From SHNJ01 sp964458615 (lineage in GTDB: Bacteria; Pseudomonadota; Alphaproteobacteria; SHNJ01): a stretch of 47,834 nt of DNA. Where the stretch lies: assembly GCA_964458615.1 (NCBI GenBank), contig CAYWJR010000007.1, positions 1 to 47,834 of the forward strand, written 5' to 3'. This document shows, one piece after another, positions 16,538 through 24,745 of the stretch; the stretch's first letter is position 1, and every line of letters starts with the position of its first letter. The position numbers were made by a program, and so were the translations under genes. The notes under the pieces were generated by a model that was given only the letters and a program-made list of their open reading frames with translations, did not search any database and was not told the origin of the DNA.

Positions 16538-17814
16538 GCGCTTTGCAAATCCGCAATATCGGTGCAATAGGGCGGCATTAAATAAATCGTCTGGCCGATC
16601 GGGCGGATCATGAATCCCCTGTTCAGGAAAAACAGTTTTAAATCCAAACTCAATTTGCCGCCATAACTCATGTCCATGTCGATGTCGATGGCGGCGATCG
16701 ATCCGGTAACCCGGCAATTGTGCGCGCCGGGATGACCGGATAAATTCATGAATTGCGTTCTGTGCCAATCGCCGATTGCGGCCGATTTTTGCAAGGAATT
16801 TTCGGTTTTAAACAAAGCCAACGACGCGTTCGCAGCAGCGCAAGCAAGCGGGTTGGCGGTATAAGAATGTCCGTGCGCCAAAGCGCGGTCGAATCCCGCG
16901 CCCTTGAAGGCATCGAATATTTTTTCGTCGCAAACAGTAACCGACATCGGCATGAACCCGCCGGTCAACCCCTTGGCCAGGCATAATATATCCGGCGTTA
17001 CGCCGCATTGTTCGTAGGCGCAGAAACTGCCTGTTCTGCCGAAACCGGTCATGACTTCGTCGAAAATAACCAGCAATCCGGCGTCTTGCGCCATGCGCAT
17101 CGCGCGTTGCATGAATTCGGGACGGCACATGCGCATGCCGGACGCGCCTTGCACCAATGGTTCGACAATGATCGCCGCCAGATTTTTTCCCTGCTGAGTA
17201 AGCAAGGATTCCAATGCCGCCAATGACTGTTTTTCTTTGAATTCGACATCCGGATCGCCTGGCCAGGTTTGTGGGAAAGGGATTGCGGAAACGTCGAATA
17301 AAAATTCCTTGTAACTGTCGAAAAACCGGCTGCTGCGCCCGACCGACATCGCGCCGACCGTATCGCCATGATACGCGCCGTCGAACGCCAAAAAACCATT
17401 GCGTTGCGGTTTGCCGTTGTTTTTCCAATATTGCAATGCCTGTTTCAATCCGACTTCGACCGCGCTCGATCCGTTGTCGCTGAAAAATACGCGGTTCAAT
17501 TGGCCGGCTTTGCCGCGTTTCAATGTTTTGACCAGATTTTCGGCCAGATCCACAGCCGGTTTATGGGTGAAATCGGCAAAAATCGTATGTTCCAATTCCA
17601 TCGCCTGCGCGGCAATAGCGGCGGCGATTTTCGGGTGCGCGTGCCCATGCACATTGACCCACCAGGACGAAATCAAATCCAAATATCGTTTGCCGTCCGC
17701 ATCGAATAAAACATGGCCTTGGCCGCGCACGATGCACACCGGATCCGGCGCGGTTTGCGCCTGGGTGAATGGATGCCAGATATGCATTTTATCGGATAGG
17801 ACGTAATTTTTCAT
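16474..17814 (-). CDS. bioA: Adenosylmethionine-8-amino-7-oxononanoate aminotransferase
   Basis: 446 residues, class III aminotransferase. HIWHPFTQ near the start is the BioA form of the substrate loop. SSWWVNVHGHAHP, FSDNGSSAVEVGLKQA and FDGAYHGDTVGAMSVG follow, then the cofactor Asp in IFDEVMTGFGRTG and the PLP lysine K281 in LAKGLTGGFMP. It transfers the amino group of SAM to KAPA, giving DAPA. It lies 12 bases after bioD in the same direction, and its end runs 64 bases into bioC. Confidence 0.96.
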   Translation of the reverse strand: MKNYVLSDKMHIWHPFTQAQTAPDPVCIVRGQGHVLFDADGKRYLDLISSWWVNVHGHAHPKIAAAIAAQAMELEHTIFADFTHKPAVDLAENLVKTLKRGKAGQLNRVFFSDNGSSAVEVGLKQALQYWKNNGKPQRNGFLAFDGAYHGDTVGAMSVGRSSRFFDSYKEFLFDVSAIPFPQTWPGDPDVEFKEKQSLAALESLLTQQGKNLAAIIVEPLVQGASGMRMCRPEFMQRAMRMAQDAGLLVIFDEVMTGFGRTGSFCAYEQCGVTPDILCLAKGLTGGFMPMSVTVCDEKIFDAFKGAGFDRALAHGHSYTANPLACAAANASLALFKTENSLQKSAAIGDWHRTQFMNLSGHPGAHNCRVTGSIAAIDIDMDMSYGGKLSLDLKLFFLNRGFMIRPIGQTIYLMPPYCTDIADLQSAYDVIDEALTAFGKSAIPSAA

Positions 17815-17826
17815 TTATGATTTTTG

Positions 17827-18477
17827 TTATGCCACCGCATATATGGATTCTTCGCGCGTCCAGCGGGAAAATGGAACATGCGGTTCTATCGACAGCAATT
17901 TCGATGTGTTCAACGTTTGTATTTGCGGAATTTCCGCCAATATCTTAACGCGGCCGAACGATTCAACCGCTTCTTTGTTGTGCGGCATCAGGGATCCGTT
18001 CATAACCACGCCCAATAACGGCAGATTGCGCGCGCGGATCGCCTCTAAACTCAATAATGTGTGATTTATTGTGCCCAGTTGCGAATGGCAAACCAAAACG
18101 ATCGGCAAACCCAGCCGCGCAATCAAATCGATCATCAAAAAATCGTTGTTGATCGGAACCATCAATCCGCCCGCGCCTTCGACGATAACCGGACGGGGCG
18201 TTACCGGCAAAACGAACCGGTTGTGATCCAGTGTGATGCCCATGCGCCGCGCCGCTTCGTGCGGGGATAATGGATCGACCAAATCATAGGTGGATGGATG
18301 AAAATGATCCGATGTGATGCCGGTGATCGCTTGGACGGTGGCTTTGTCCACTTCGCCGCGTCCGCATTGCACCGGTTTCCAATAATCGGCGCCCAAATGC
18401 GCCATCATCCATGCGGCAACGATGGTTTTGCCTACATCCGTTCCGGTTCCGGCAATAAAAAATCCTTGTTTCAACAT
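17827..18477 (-). CDS. bioD: Dethiobiotin synthetase
   Basis: 216 residues. The P-loop GTGTDVGKT (10-18) and WKPVQCG are diagnostic, along with VEGAGGLMVPIN in the middle. The enzyme uses ATP and CO2 to close the ureido ring of dethiobiotin from DAPA. The start has AGGGGA six bases upstream. It leads the bioD-bioA operon and has its own promoter candidate upstream. Confidence 0.96.
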   Translation of the reverse strand: MLKQGFFIAGTGTDVGKTIVAAWMMAHLGADYWKPVQCGRGEVDKATVQAITGITSDHFHPSTYDLVDPLSPHEAARRMGITLDHNRFVLPVTPRPVIVEGAGGLMVPINNDFLMIDLIARLGLPIVLVCHSQLGTINHTLLSLEAIRARNLPLLGVVMNGSLMPHNKEAVESFGRVKILAEIPQIQTLNTSKLLSIEPHVPFSRWTREESIYAVA

Positions 18478-18506
18478 CTTGCATCCCCTGTTGTCGTTGG
18501 TCTTTC

Positions 18507-18535
18507 ATTTTAGGGGCGTAACATCAATAGAGCAA
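18507..18535 (-). promoter_or_regulatory. Promoter candidate for bioD-bioA
   Basis: On the minus strand, TTGCTC (18530-18535) and TAAAAT (18507-18512) are separated by 17 bases and lie 30 bases before the bioD start. I found neither a BioR-type TTATMKATAA palindrome nor a clear BirA operator in this gap or in the bioB-bioF gap. Confidence 0.45.
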
Positions 18536-18592
18536 GGTTGGTATATCGTTGAAAATAAATAATTATTGCAAAAATAGCCGCATCATAAGCTA

Positions 18593-18621
18593 TTGACCGC
18601 CGGTCTTTTTCCTGTTAGTTC
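18593..18621 (+). promoter_or_regulatory. Promoter candidate for tRNA-Val
   Basis: TTGACC (18593-18598) is 17 bases before TAGTTC (18616-18621). The -35 is good and the -10 is poor. The position, about 20 bases before the mature tRNA 5' end, suits a tRNA promoter. Confidence 0.4.
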
Positions 18622-18640
18622 TTTTGTCCCATTTTAATAT

Positions 18641-18715
18641 GGGTGCGTAGCTCAGCGGGAGAGCACTACCTTGACATGGTAGGGGTCACAGGTTCAATCC
18701 CTGTCGCACCCACCA
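18641..18715 (+). tRNA. tRNA-Val (anticodon GAC)
   Basis: A complete cloverleaf. The acceptor stem is GGGTGCG paired with CGCACCC, with D arm GCTC/GAGC. The anticodon stem CTACC/GGTAG holds the loop TTGACAT, with anticodon GAC at 18673-18675. The T arm is ACAGG/CCTGT with TTCAATC. The discriminator is A and CCA is encoded (18713-18715). It reads the GUC and GUU valine codons. It stands alone rather than in a tRNA cluster. Confidence 0.97.
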
Positions 18716-18733
18716 TCCTTTTGGATGGTTTTT
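18713..18733 (+). terminator. Terminator that begins in the tRNA's CCA end
   Basis: CCATCC, a TTTT loop, GGATGG and then TTTTT. The left arm starts with the encoded CCA of tRNA-Val, so the tRNA 3' end and the terminator stem share three bases. This leaves a trailer of about 15-20 bases for processing. Confidence 0.85.
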
Positions 18734-18770
18734 CGAATGGTCTTTCGGATAAAACTGATTTCAATCCGGT

Positions 18771-19205
18771 TTACGATTCAACCACAGCATGAATGTTTTG
18801 GAATACGCGCGCATCCGCAATTGCGGTGCATTGGGTATTGTCTTTGAACCATAAACGGAAATGAATTTTTTTGACGTTTCGCAACGGCCCTGTATCTTTG
18901 GGGGTGTTGAATTTTCCGGCGAATTTGCCAAACGATTTGGCCATGGATTCCGATTCAATCACCGAAAAATCCCATTCGGCGTTTTCCGGCGCCAAGAATC
19001 CTTCTTCGATTTTCTCGATGCGGGCGATTTTATCTTCGACCAGCCAAACCGATTTGATCCACCGCGTTTTGGTGCGTTTCAGCCAGTTTTTGTAAATTTG
19101 CGGCGACAACATGGTCAAAGCCGGTTTTTGCGACAACCCGACCAACGTGAATTCCGCCAGTTGCTTGCCATAATCGCCATCGATGATTTGAATAAAACGG
19201 CTCAT
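18771..19205 (-). CDS. Unrecognised 144-residue protein
   Basis: I do not recognise this protein. The ATG at 19205 is preferred over an in-frame TTG at 19223, though neither has a clear ribosome site. It starts SRFIQIIDGDYG, is soluble, with mixed charge and many aromatic residues (IYKNWLKRTKTRW, HFRLWFKDN). It has no signal peptide or membrane helix. Its codon use resembles the neighbours, which supports a real gene over the opposite-strand frame. It is probably the second gene after the 330-residue protein upstream (41 bases away). Confidence 0.6.
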   Translation of the reverse strand: MSRFIQIIDGDYGKQLAEFTLVGLSQKPALTMLSPQIYKNWLKRTKTRWIKSVWLVEDKIARIEKIEEGFLAPENAEWDFSVIESESMAKSFGKFAGKFNTPKDTGPLRNVKKIHFRLWFKDNTQCTAIADARVFQNIHAVVES

Positions 19206-19246
19206 ACCGCAAACATAGCGCAAACATAAGGATGGGTATATTTAAA

Positions 19247-20239
19247 CTAGGCGCGGCCCGAAGATGATTTTCCCATAGACCTCATGGCGGACACAGCAAG
19301 CCCAATAGGGGTCATATTGAACGCGGCTTTGTTCAATTGCGCGGTTCTGGAATCCTCGATGCGTTTGACCATTTCCAAATCGTGATCCAAATCGCGGGTG
19401 GGGCTGGTATTTCCGCCAAGCCGTGCCGCCGATTCGATGGCCAGACGTTTTTCAACGCCTTGCGCCATAGAGCGCGCCAATTGTTTGGATCGTTGATCGG
19501 TCAACCCGAATCCTTGCGCGACTTCGTGCGCTTCGTCGGCTCTGTACAATAATTCGCGGGCGCTTGCGGTTTCAACGCCCCGGCCGATGTCGGAAACTTT
19601 ATCTTCTATTTTATTTTTAACAGTTTGTCGGCGGCGGTGTCCGGTTGACGGTTCATCGCGTCCACGCGCGCCATGAATTCTGGCGCCATTTGCAATCGCG
19701 GCGCGGCCCGATAATTTTTCGGCGCGTATCGCCAGTTGCGACATCGGCGCCAGCAATTGCATTTCTTGCGCGCGCGCCAAATCCAAGCTTAGGGGGTTCT
19801 GGCCGCTTTTGTGCGCGGACATTTTTTGCCATAATGCTTGAAACGATTCGGCGCCGGTCGCGGGGCGGCCATTCAATTCATGCATCGCCGCCGCCATGAT
19901 CGCCATTTTCGCCTCGATCTTGCGGCGCATCGGATGGTCGGGATCCAGTGATTGCAATTTGGCGTAATCGGCGTTGGCGGTGGATTGATGTTTTGCGGCG
20001 GGTTGTGCCGTTATCGCGGCGCGCGGCATTCTATCCGGCGCGCGGTAAAATTTGATTGTTTGTCCGTCATTGATGGCGCCGGAATTTTTTCGATCTTGTT
20101 TGCGCGTCAAATATCCTTGTAACGCAACAACAGCGTTTGTAATCGCTGCGGTATTTTGCGCGGCATAATCGCGCGCAGGGCGATCTTGTCTTCGCACGAC
20201 TGGATTGAAATTCCGATGTTGGGTCAATTTAATGATCAT
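19247..20239 (-). CDS. Unrecognised basic, Ala-rich 330-residue protein
   Basis: No family recognised. The protein is strongly basic, rich in Ala, Arg, Gln and Lys and poor in aromatics, with long helical stretches (KIEAKMAIMAAAMHEL, ARAQEMQLLAPMSQLAI, ELLYRADEAHEVAQGFG). It has no signal peptide. The last 30 residues (FNMTPIGLAVSAMRSMG) could form one weak hydrophobic helix. A helical, low-aromatic, basic protein in a genome with a VirD4-type coupling protein could be a secreted substrate, but that is speculation. It diverges from the next gene across a 113-base AT-rich gap. Confidence 0.6.
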   Translation of the reverse strand: MIIKLTQHRNFNPVVRRQDRPARDYAAQNTAAITNAVVALQGYLTRKQDRKNSGAINDGQTIKFYRAPDRMPRAAITAQPAAKHQSTANADYAKLQSLDPDHPMRRKIEAKMAIMAAAMHELNGRPATGAESFQALWQKMSAHKSGQNPLSLDLARAQEMQLLAPMSQLAIRAEKLSGRAAIANGARIHGARGRDEPSTGHRRRQTVKNKIEDKVSDIGRGVETASARELLYRADEAHEVAQGFGLTDQRSKQLARSMAQGVEKRLAIESAARLGGNTSPTRDLDHDLEMVKRIEDSRTAQLNKAAFNMTPIGLAVSAMRSMGKSSSGRA

Positions 20240-20300
20240 TTTCAGCCATATTATAGCTTAAAAATAACAATAATACAATTACGATCGTATAAAATAACCA

Positions 20301-20331
20301 TTGACAAAGTGGGCTATCATAAAACTATAAT
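20301..20331 (+). promoter_or_regulatory. Strong sigma-70-type promoter with very short leader
   Basis: TTGACA (20301-20306) is a perfect -35. TATAAT (20326-20331) is a perfect -10 at a spacing of 19; the overlapping CTATAA gives 18. Transcription would start about 13-15 bases before the ATG at 20353, too close for a normal Shine-Dalgarno site, and none is seen. A 10-base palindrome TACGATCGTA at 20280-20289 lies just upstream and could bind a regulator. Confidence 0.55.
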
Positions 20332-20352
20332 TTTATAACAATGTAACAGAAT

Positions 20353-21369
20353 ATGATGACTGGTATGGTTAAACAATTGGAAACCCCGCAAAGTATAATT
20401 GCTGCCGCAAAAATGGTGTTTCAATGCGCCTTGCCGCTGTTGCGTCCGGATTTAGACCGGCATGTATCTTGTCCTTGTTATGAATTGCCGCGCTATGCGA
20501 TGGATGATGCGTTGAATACAGCTGCAACCGTGATGGGCGCGACGATTGATCCGGAAAAAAATCTTGATTTGGAATTGCCCAGTATCTTGGGATTAAGTGG
20601 CGAAGTATCTTGTGCTTATGATTATATCTCGTTTGTTTGGCAATCTGTAAAAGCCATAAAGCCGCAAGTTGCGCATGCCGCGCATTTCAAAGTCGAAGGT
20701 TTTACCCCCGAGCCAGTCACGTATTTACGCCAAGAAATAACGCGGGCGCAAACGGTGTTTGATCCTAATTCCACGGCGTTTGCCGGAAACGACACCGATG
20801 CCAATGTGCATATTTCACATGTGTTTTCAGGAATTCGCCGCGATCGTTTGTTTAGTCAACAAGCTTTCCGCATGCAGCGGACGAAAATAAAAGACGGAAA
20901 TGTCGTTTTGGTTTTCGGTGAAGATCGTTTAAATAAAGTCGCGATTGCGGCGCGCAGCCAGATGGCGCAATCCGGCGGATTGTATCCGCCTTATGTTTTT
21001 CTGATTTACGATCATGGAAAATTCACCTTGGAAACAAATTCTGGAAAAAAAGAAAATGATGGTGCAGCGGTCAATTTTTCCGTTCCGCCGTCGGTTGCGA
21101 ATATGGATGAATTTCCGCAAACCGCGCCGCGAACGGTGGTGCATAAATTTCTAATCGAAGATTTGGATTGCACACAATCGGGTCCTGGCGGCGATGCGCG
21201 GAATTTGCTGATCCGCATCGATGCTGGCAAAGTAAAATTGGATTTCGTCGATAGTGCGGATGCCGCAAGCATTTGCGCCGATTTACCCAGTTTTAATCCC
21301 ATAACCGATTTTGAATCGCATCTGGCCGCGAATTTAAGAAAATTGGGCAAATTTCGCGACGCCCACTAA
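20353..21369 (+). CDS. Unrecognised 338-residue protein
   Basis: No family recognised. It is soluble and slightly acidic, with three Cys near the N-terminus (FQCALPLL, VSCPCYELP). A C-terminal half alternates predicted strands (VVLVFGEDRLNKVAIAARS, PYVFLIYDHGKFTLETN, NLLIRIDAGKVKLDFVD). The start is one of two adjacent ATGs, or an ATG four codons on, with no ribosome site, so leaderless translation is possible. The next gene has a similar length and also alternates strands at its C-terminus (VVYIVVQDGKLMLQSD), but I cannot show that the two are homologous. Confidence 0.62.
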   Translation: MMTGMVKQLETPQSIIAAAKMVFQCALPLLRPDLDRHVSCPCYELPRYAMDDALNTAATVMGATIDPEKNLDLELPSILGLSGEVSCAYDYISFVWQSVKAIKPQVAHAAHFKVEGFTPEPVTYLRQEITRAQTVFDPNSTAFAGNDTDANVHISHVFSGIRRDRLFSQQAFRMQRTKIKDGNVVLVFGEDRLNKVAIAARSQMAQSGGLYPPYVFLIYDHGKFTLETNSGKKENDGAAVNFSVPPSVANMDEFPQTAPRTVVHKFLIEDLDCTQSGPGGDARNLLIRIDAGKVKLDFVDSADAASICADLPSFNPITDFESHLAANLRKLGKFRDAH

Positions 21370-21399
21370 CCCCCTATATAATCACAATAAAATCGTATA

Positions 21400-21428
21400 T
21401 TGTATCCCATTAAAATATATGATATAAT
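21400..21428 (+). promoter_or_regulatory. Promoter candidate for the 335-residue protein gene
   Basis: TTGTAT (21400-21405) is 17 bases before a perfect TATAAT (21423-21428) in an AT-rich 132-base gap. The leader of about 65 bases ends in AAAGGGGC before the ATG at 21502. Confidence 0.4.
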
Positions 21429-21501
21429 AAATCAATAAAGTTTTTGTGATAATAGTTAATAAATTTACAATTAGCAGAAACAACACAAAGGGGCTTAGCA
21501 C

Positions 21502-22509
21502 ATGGCAACTGCGATCATCCATAAAACCGATGCCATTTATTCCGTCGCCGATTATGCCGGTTTGGTTCTAACCCTGACTCAGAAAATGTTATCAAGCGGG
21601 ATGCCCGTCAATGAAATTGGATCGGACGATTCATTGCAGGTTTTGGGCGCAGCCAAATCGCAACGCAAATTCGATGTTTGCAGTCTGGCGTACGAACGCA
21701 GCAAAAATAATTTGCTGGACGCTATCGCGCTGGTGCGCGCGATCGATTTTCGCGATATTCCGTTTTTCCTGTCGCACGAGGCGTTGTTGGCCGTCCGCAA
21801 GCGGTTGGTCGCCGGGCAAAAATTGTCTGCGCGGGCGCAAGATATGTTGGCGCGTTCCAACCACCAGGTATTCATTCACAATGTCGAAGATTTAATCGAC
21901 CGCGCATCCAACCATAATTTCGATTCCACACAATCGAAACGCGGATACAGCGGCGACCGCGTGGATTTGATCGTAAAATTGAAATCGGTTATCGCCGATT
22001 ATCAAAATGCATCGCGCGCCATGGGCATGGCGTTGCCGACCGAAACGAATGCCGACTTGGCTATGGCCATGACCCAAAAAATGCGCGAAGACCGCGAACG
22101 GCAAAATTTAAAAGACGCGTTGAAAATCGCCGGATGGTCGGTTGTGAAAATAGAGGCCAAATTCGATACAGAATGTTTGCGCGCCGCCACGGCAAAATCC
22201 GGAGCCGGCAAAGAAGTGGTTTATATTGTCGTTCAAGACGGCAAATTAATGTTGCAATCCGACCGGTTGCGATTGAATTTGGCCGGGCGCGCGATTCGCG
22301 GCAATGCCCCGAAAAACAAGGATTTTTCGATACTGGGCAAAATATATGCATCGGAACTGGCCTTGTATGGAACGAATTTGATCATTGCAATCGATCACGG
22401 CAATATGATTCTGCGTGCGGGCGATAACAAGGATTCGGATCGCCGGGTCGTGATCATGTCCGATTCCGCAAGATCGAGCGAACGGCGCGCCGCGGTTATT
22501 TTGTCCTAA
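21502..22509 (+). CDS. Unrecognised 335-residue protein
   Basis: No family recognised. The ribosome site AAAGGGG upstream is strong. It is a soluble, helical, charged N-terminal two-thirds (KLKSVIADYQNASRAMGMA, MTQKMREDRERQNLKDALKIAG) followed by a strand-rich end (VVYIVVQDGKLMLQSDRLRLN, LYGTNLIIAIDHGNMILRAG). There is no signal peptide or membrane helix. It sits between two genes with known roles only on the far side (fabI), and its own promoter suggests independent expression. Confidence 0.65.
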   Translation: MATAIIHKTDAIYSVADYAGLVLTLTQKMLSSGMPVNEIGSDDSLQVLGAAKSQRKFDVCSLAYERSKNNLLDAIALVRAIDFRDIPFFLSHEALLAVRKRLVAGQKLSARAQDMLARSNHQVFIHNVEDLIDRASNHNFDSTQSKRGYSGDRVDLIVKLKSVIADYQNASRAMGMALPTETNADLAMAMTQKMREDRERQNLKDALKIAGWSVVKIEAKFDTECLRAATAKSGAGKEVVYIVVQDGKLMLQSDRLRLNLAGRAIRGNAPKNKDFSILGKIYASELALYGTNLIIAIDHGNMILRAGDNKDSDRRVVIMSDSARSSERRAAVILS

Positions 22510-22563
22510 ACAATTTTTAAAACTAACCTTACATTTTCAGGCGCTTCATGCTAACCATGGCGC

Positions 22564-23358
22564 ATGAACGAAAGCTTGTTTTCGCTGCACGGAAAAACCG
22601 GATTGGTCGTGGGATTGGCCAACAACGCATCGATTGCGATGGGATGCATACGGCAATTTTTATCCGCCGGCGCCTCGCTTGCGGTGACGTATCAAAACGC
22701 CGCCGCGAAACCATATGCCGAATCGGCGTTGAAACCGCTTTATTCCGAATATGACGGACAATTAAAAATATTTTCGCCTTGCGATGTTGCGGACCAGAAC
22801 CAAATCGATTCCTTGTTCACGGAAATAAAAAATAAAATGGGACGGCTGGATTTTATGGTTCACTGCGTTGCAAGCGCGCCGCCGCACGATTTGCATGGGC
22901 GGGTGATCGATTGCACGCGCGACGGTTTTTTGGCGGCTATGGATGTGTCTTGTTATTCGTTTATACGCCTTGCCAAATCGGCGGAACAATTTATGCCCGG
23001 TGGCGGATCGATAATCACCCTAAGTTATTACGGCGCGGAAAAAGTGATCCCCAATTACAACATGATGGGTCCCGTCAAGGCGGCGTTGGAATCGGCGGTA
23101 CGCGAATTGGCCAGCGAGCTTGGGCAAAAAAACATCCGCGTCAACGCCATTTCCCCAGGCCCTGTTCCAACCAGGGCGGCCAGCGGTCTTGTCGATTTCA
23201 AAGGATTGCAACGCCAGGCGATCGATAAATCGCCAGGCCACAGGCTGGTCAATATCGATGAAATCGGGGCGACGGCGGTGTTTTTGGTATCCGATGGGTC
23301 AAAGGCGATTACCGGAACCACCACTTATGTGGACGCCGGTTACCACATTATGGCTTAA
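22564..23358 (+). CDS. fabI: Enoyl-[acyl-carrier-protein] reductase (NADH), FabI type
   Basis: 264 residues, short-chain dehydrogenase fold. The NAD site GLANNASIAMG (18-28) has the S-I-A form of FabI. The catalytic Y155, Y165 and K172 (SYYGAEKVIPNYNMMGPVK) correspond to Y146, Y156 and K163 of E. coli. The tail ITGTTTYVDAGYHIM is typical. It reduces the trans-2-enoyl-ACP in the last step of each fatty acid cycle. In the BioC-BioH route the same enzyme also serves the methyl-pimeloyl chain, which links it to the bio cluster nearby. No clear ribosome site precedes the ATG. Confidence 0.95.
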   Translation: MNESLFSLHGKTGLVVGLANNASIAMGCIRQFLSAGASLAVTYQNAAAKPYAESALKPLYSEYDGQLKIFSPCDVADQNQIDSLFTEIKNKMGRLDFMVHCVASAPPHDLHGRVIDCTRDGFLAAMDVSCYSFIRLAKSAEQFMPGGGSIITLSYYGAEKVIPNYNMMGPVKAALESAVRELASELGQKNIRVNAISPGPVPTRAASGLVDFKGLQRQAIDKSPGHRLVNIDEIGATAVFLVSDGSKAITGTTTYVDAGYHIMA

Positions 23359-23412
23359 TTTTCGCCAAATCATCGCTGGGTATGGGTTTTTTGCATCCAA
23401 TCCGCTAGGCTT

Positions 23413-24444
23413 TTGAATGGTATCAACCAATTCAATTCCGAATCCTTGCCCCTAAAATCGATCAAAAGCATTATTGCCCGGCTGCGCGCAAAATTGATTC
23501 TTGCGCGCGCGGAATCGCGCGGCAAATCGCCAGCGATAAAAATCGAATCGAAAACGATGTCTGCCGAACAAACGGCGCACGCCAATCCGGTTGTTGTAAA
23601 ATCGAAACCCGTTCCGAAAAATCCTGCGCCGCCAATTTCGTCCGCCGACGACCCGGTGTGGGCGACAACGCGAATCGAAATGGCGCAGGCCATATGGGGC
23701 GAAGGATTTTGTACGCCTGGCGGCGTGGATTTTGCGCTGTCTTTGGCGAAATATTTTTCGCCCCTGGTTAAAGGCATGAACTTTTTAGACGTCAACGCCA
23801 ACTTGGGCGGAAATTTGAATTGGATTGCCACCAAATACGAATTGAATGCCCAAGGATGCGAATCGCACCAGGCATTGCAACGGTCTAGCAAGGAATATTT
23901 GGCAAAATCCGGCGCGGGTGGAATCAATATCCGGTTTTGCGATGAAAATAAAATTGAAATTGCCAAAGACGCATTCGATTGCATTCTGGCCAGAGAATAT
24001 TTATTCCAAAAGACCGATAAAAAATATTTTATCGATCAAATATGCGATGGGTTGAAAGAACGCGGGCAATTGATCATAACCGATTTGGTCCGGTTGAAAC
24101 CGGGCGATCCGTCAAAAGATTTAAAAAATTGGATGGAATTGGCGCTAATCCCGGTGCATTTATCGGATGTGCAAACGACCGTGGGATATTTGAAATCCCG
24201 TGGCGACATGGAAATTCGCGCCGTAGACGATATATCGTCCCGATACCGTCAGGAAATCGTCAATGGGTGGAAACGGTATTTGGATACCGTCGTTCACGAT
24301 GTCCCGGATGAAAGCTATTTGCCCTGGATGCTGCGCGAGGTTAAAATTTGGGCGGGATTGGTTCAAATGCTGCAATCCGGCGAGATAGGTTTGTGCCGCA
24401 TTTATGGCCGCCGCAAACCGGCTATGGAACGAAAAACCCTATAA
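23413..24444 (+). CDS. SAM-dependent methyltransferase-like protein
   Basis: 343 residues from a TTG start; an ATG at 23557 would give 295 residues, and the start is unsure. The first 70 residues are basic and Pro-rich, probably disordered. The core has MAQAIWGEGFCTPGG, then NFLDVNANLGGNLNWIA in the place of SAM motif I, then FDCILAREYLFQ and GLKERGQLIITDLVRL. This order fits class I methyltransferases near the phosphoethanolamine/sterol group. Motif I is altered: Asn-Ala-Asn-Leu-Gly-Gly replaces the usual Gly-x-Gly-x-Gly, so SAM binding is uncertain. It lies 54 bases after fabI. Confidence 0.65.
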   Translation: MNGINQFNSESLPLKSIKSIIARLRAKLILARAESRGKSPAIKIESKTMSAEQTAHANPVVVKSKPVPKNPAPPISSADDPVWATTRIEMAQAIWGEGFCTPGGVDFALSLAKYFSPLVKGMNFLDVNANLGGNLNWIATKYELNAQGCESHQALQRSSKEYLAKSGAGGINIRFCDENKIEIAKDAFDCILAREYLFQKTDKKYFIDQICDGLKERGQLIITDLVRLKPGDPSKDLKNWMELALIPVHLSDVQTTVGYLKSRGDMEIRAVDDISSRYRQEIVNGWKRYLDTVVHDVPDESYLPWMLREVKIWAGLVQMLQSGEIGLCRIYGRRKPAMERKTL

Positions 24445-24490
24445 AATGACTGTTTTTGCAAGATTTTCTTATTTTTTCAGCTATTTCCGG

Positions 24491-24519
24491 TTGACAGCAA
24501 ACGGGTCAAACGCTATTTT
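24491..24519 (+). promoter_or_regulatory. Promoter of rpmJ
   Basis: A perfect -35 TTGACA (24491-24496) and TATTTT (24514-24519) are exactly 17 bases apart. The leader is about 45 bases, GC-richer than its surroundings, and contains AGGGA before the ATG. Confidence 0.65.
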
Positions 24520-24571
24520 CCTGCCTTCGAATTAACGCCGGGCGGGAAATGCTTGGCAGGGTAGGGAATAC

Positions 24572-24697
24572 ATGAAAATTGTTCGTTCTTTGAAAACTAT
24601 TAAAAACCGCGACAAAAATTGTCAGGTTGTTCGCCGCCGTGGCAAGGTTTATGTTATTAACAAGAAAAAACGTCGCTACAAAGCGCGTCAGGCCTAG
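24572..24697 (+). CDS. rpmJ: 50S ribosomal protein L36, zinc-free type
   Basis: 41 residues, beginning MKIVRSLKTIKNRDKNCQ and continuing VVRRRGKVYVINKKKRR. This is the alternative L36 form, with a single Cys and without the four-ligand zinc site. It sits at the base of the large subunit's factor-binding region. It has AGGGA upstream, its own promoter, and a strong terminator, so it is a one-gene unit. Confidence 0.95.
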   Translation: MKIVRSLKTIKNRDKNCQVVRRRGKVYVINKKKRRYKARQA

Positions 24698-24745
24698 GTT
24701 CAATTAAAATTTTGATCCAATAAGCCTATAGTTGATATAAAAAAT

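Noticed and set aside
18861..19229. A plus-strand frame opposite the 144-residue protein
   Set aside because: Its codon pattern and composition are those of an antisense shadow; the minus-strand frame has the better start and protein character.
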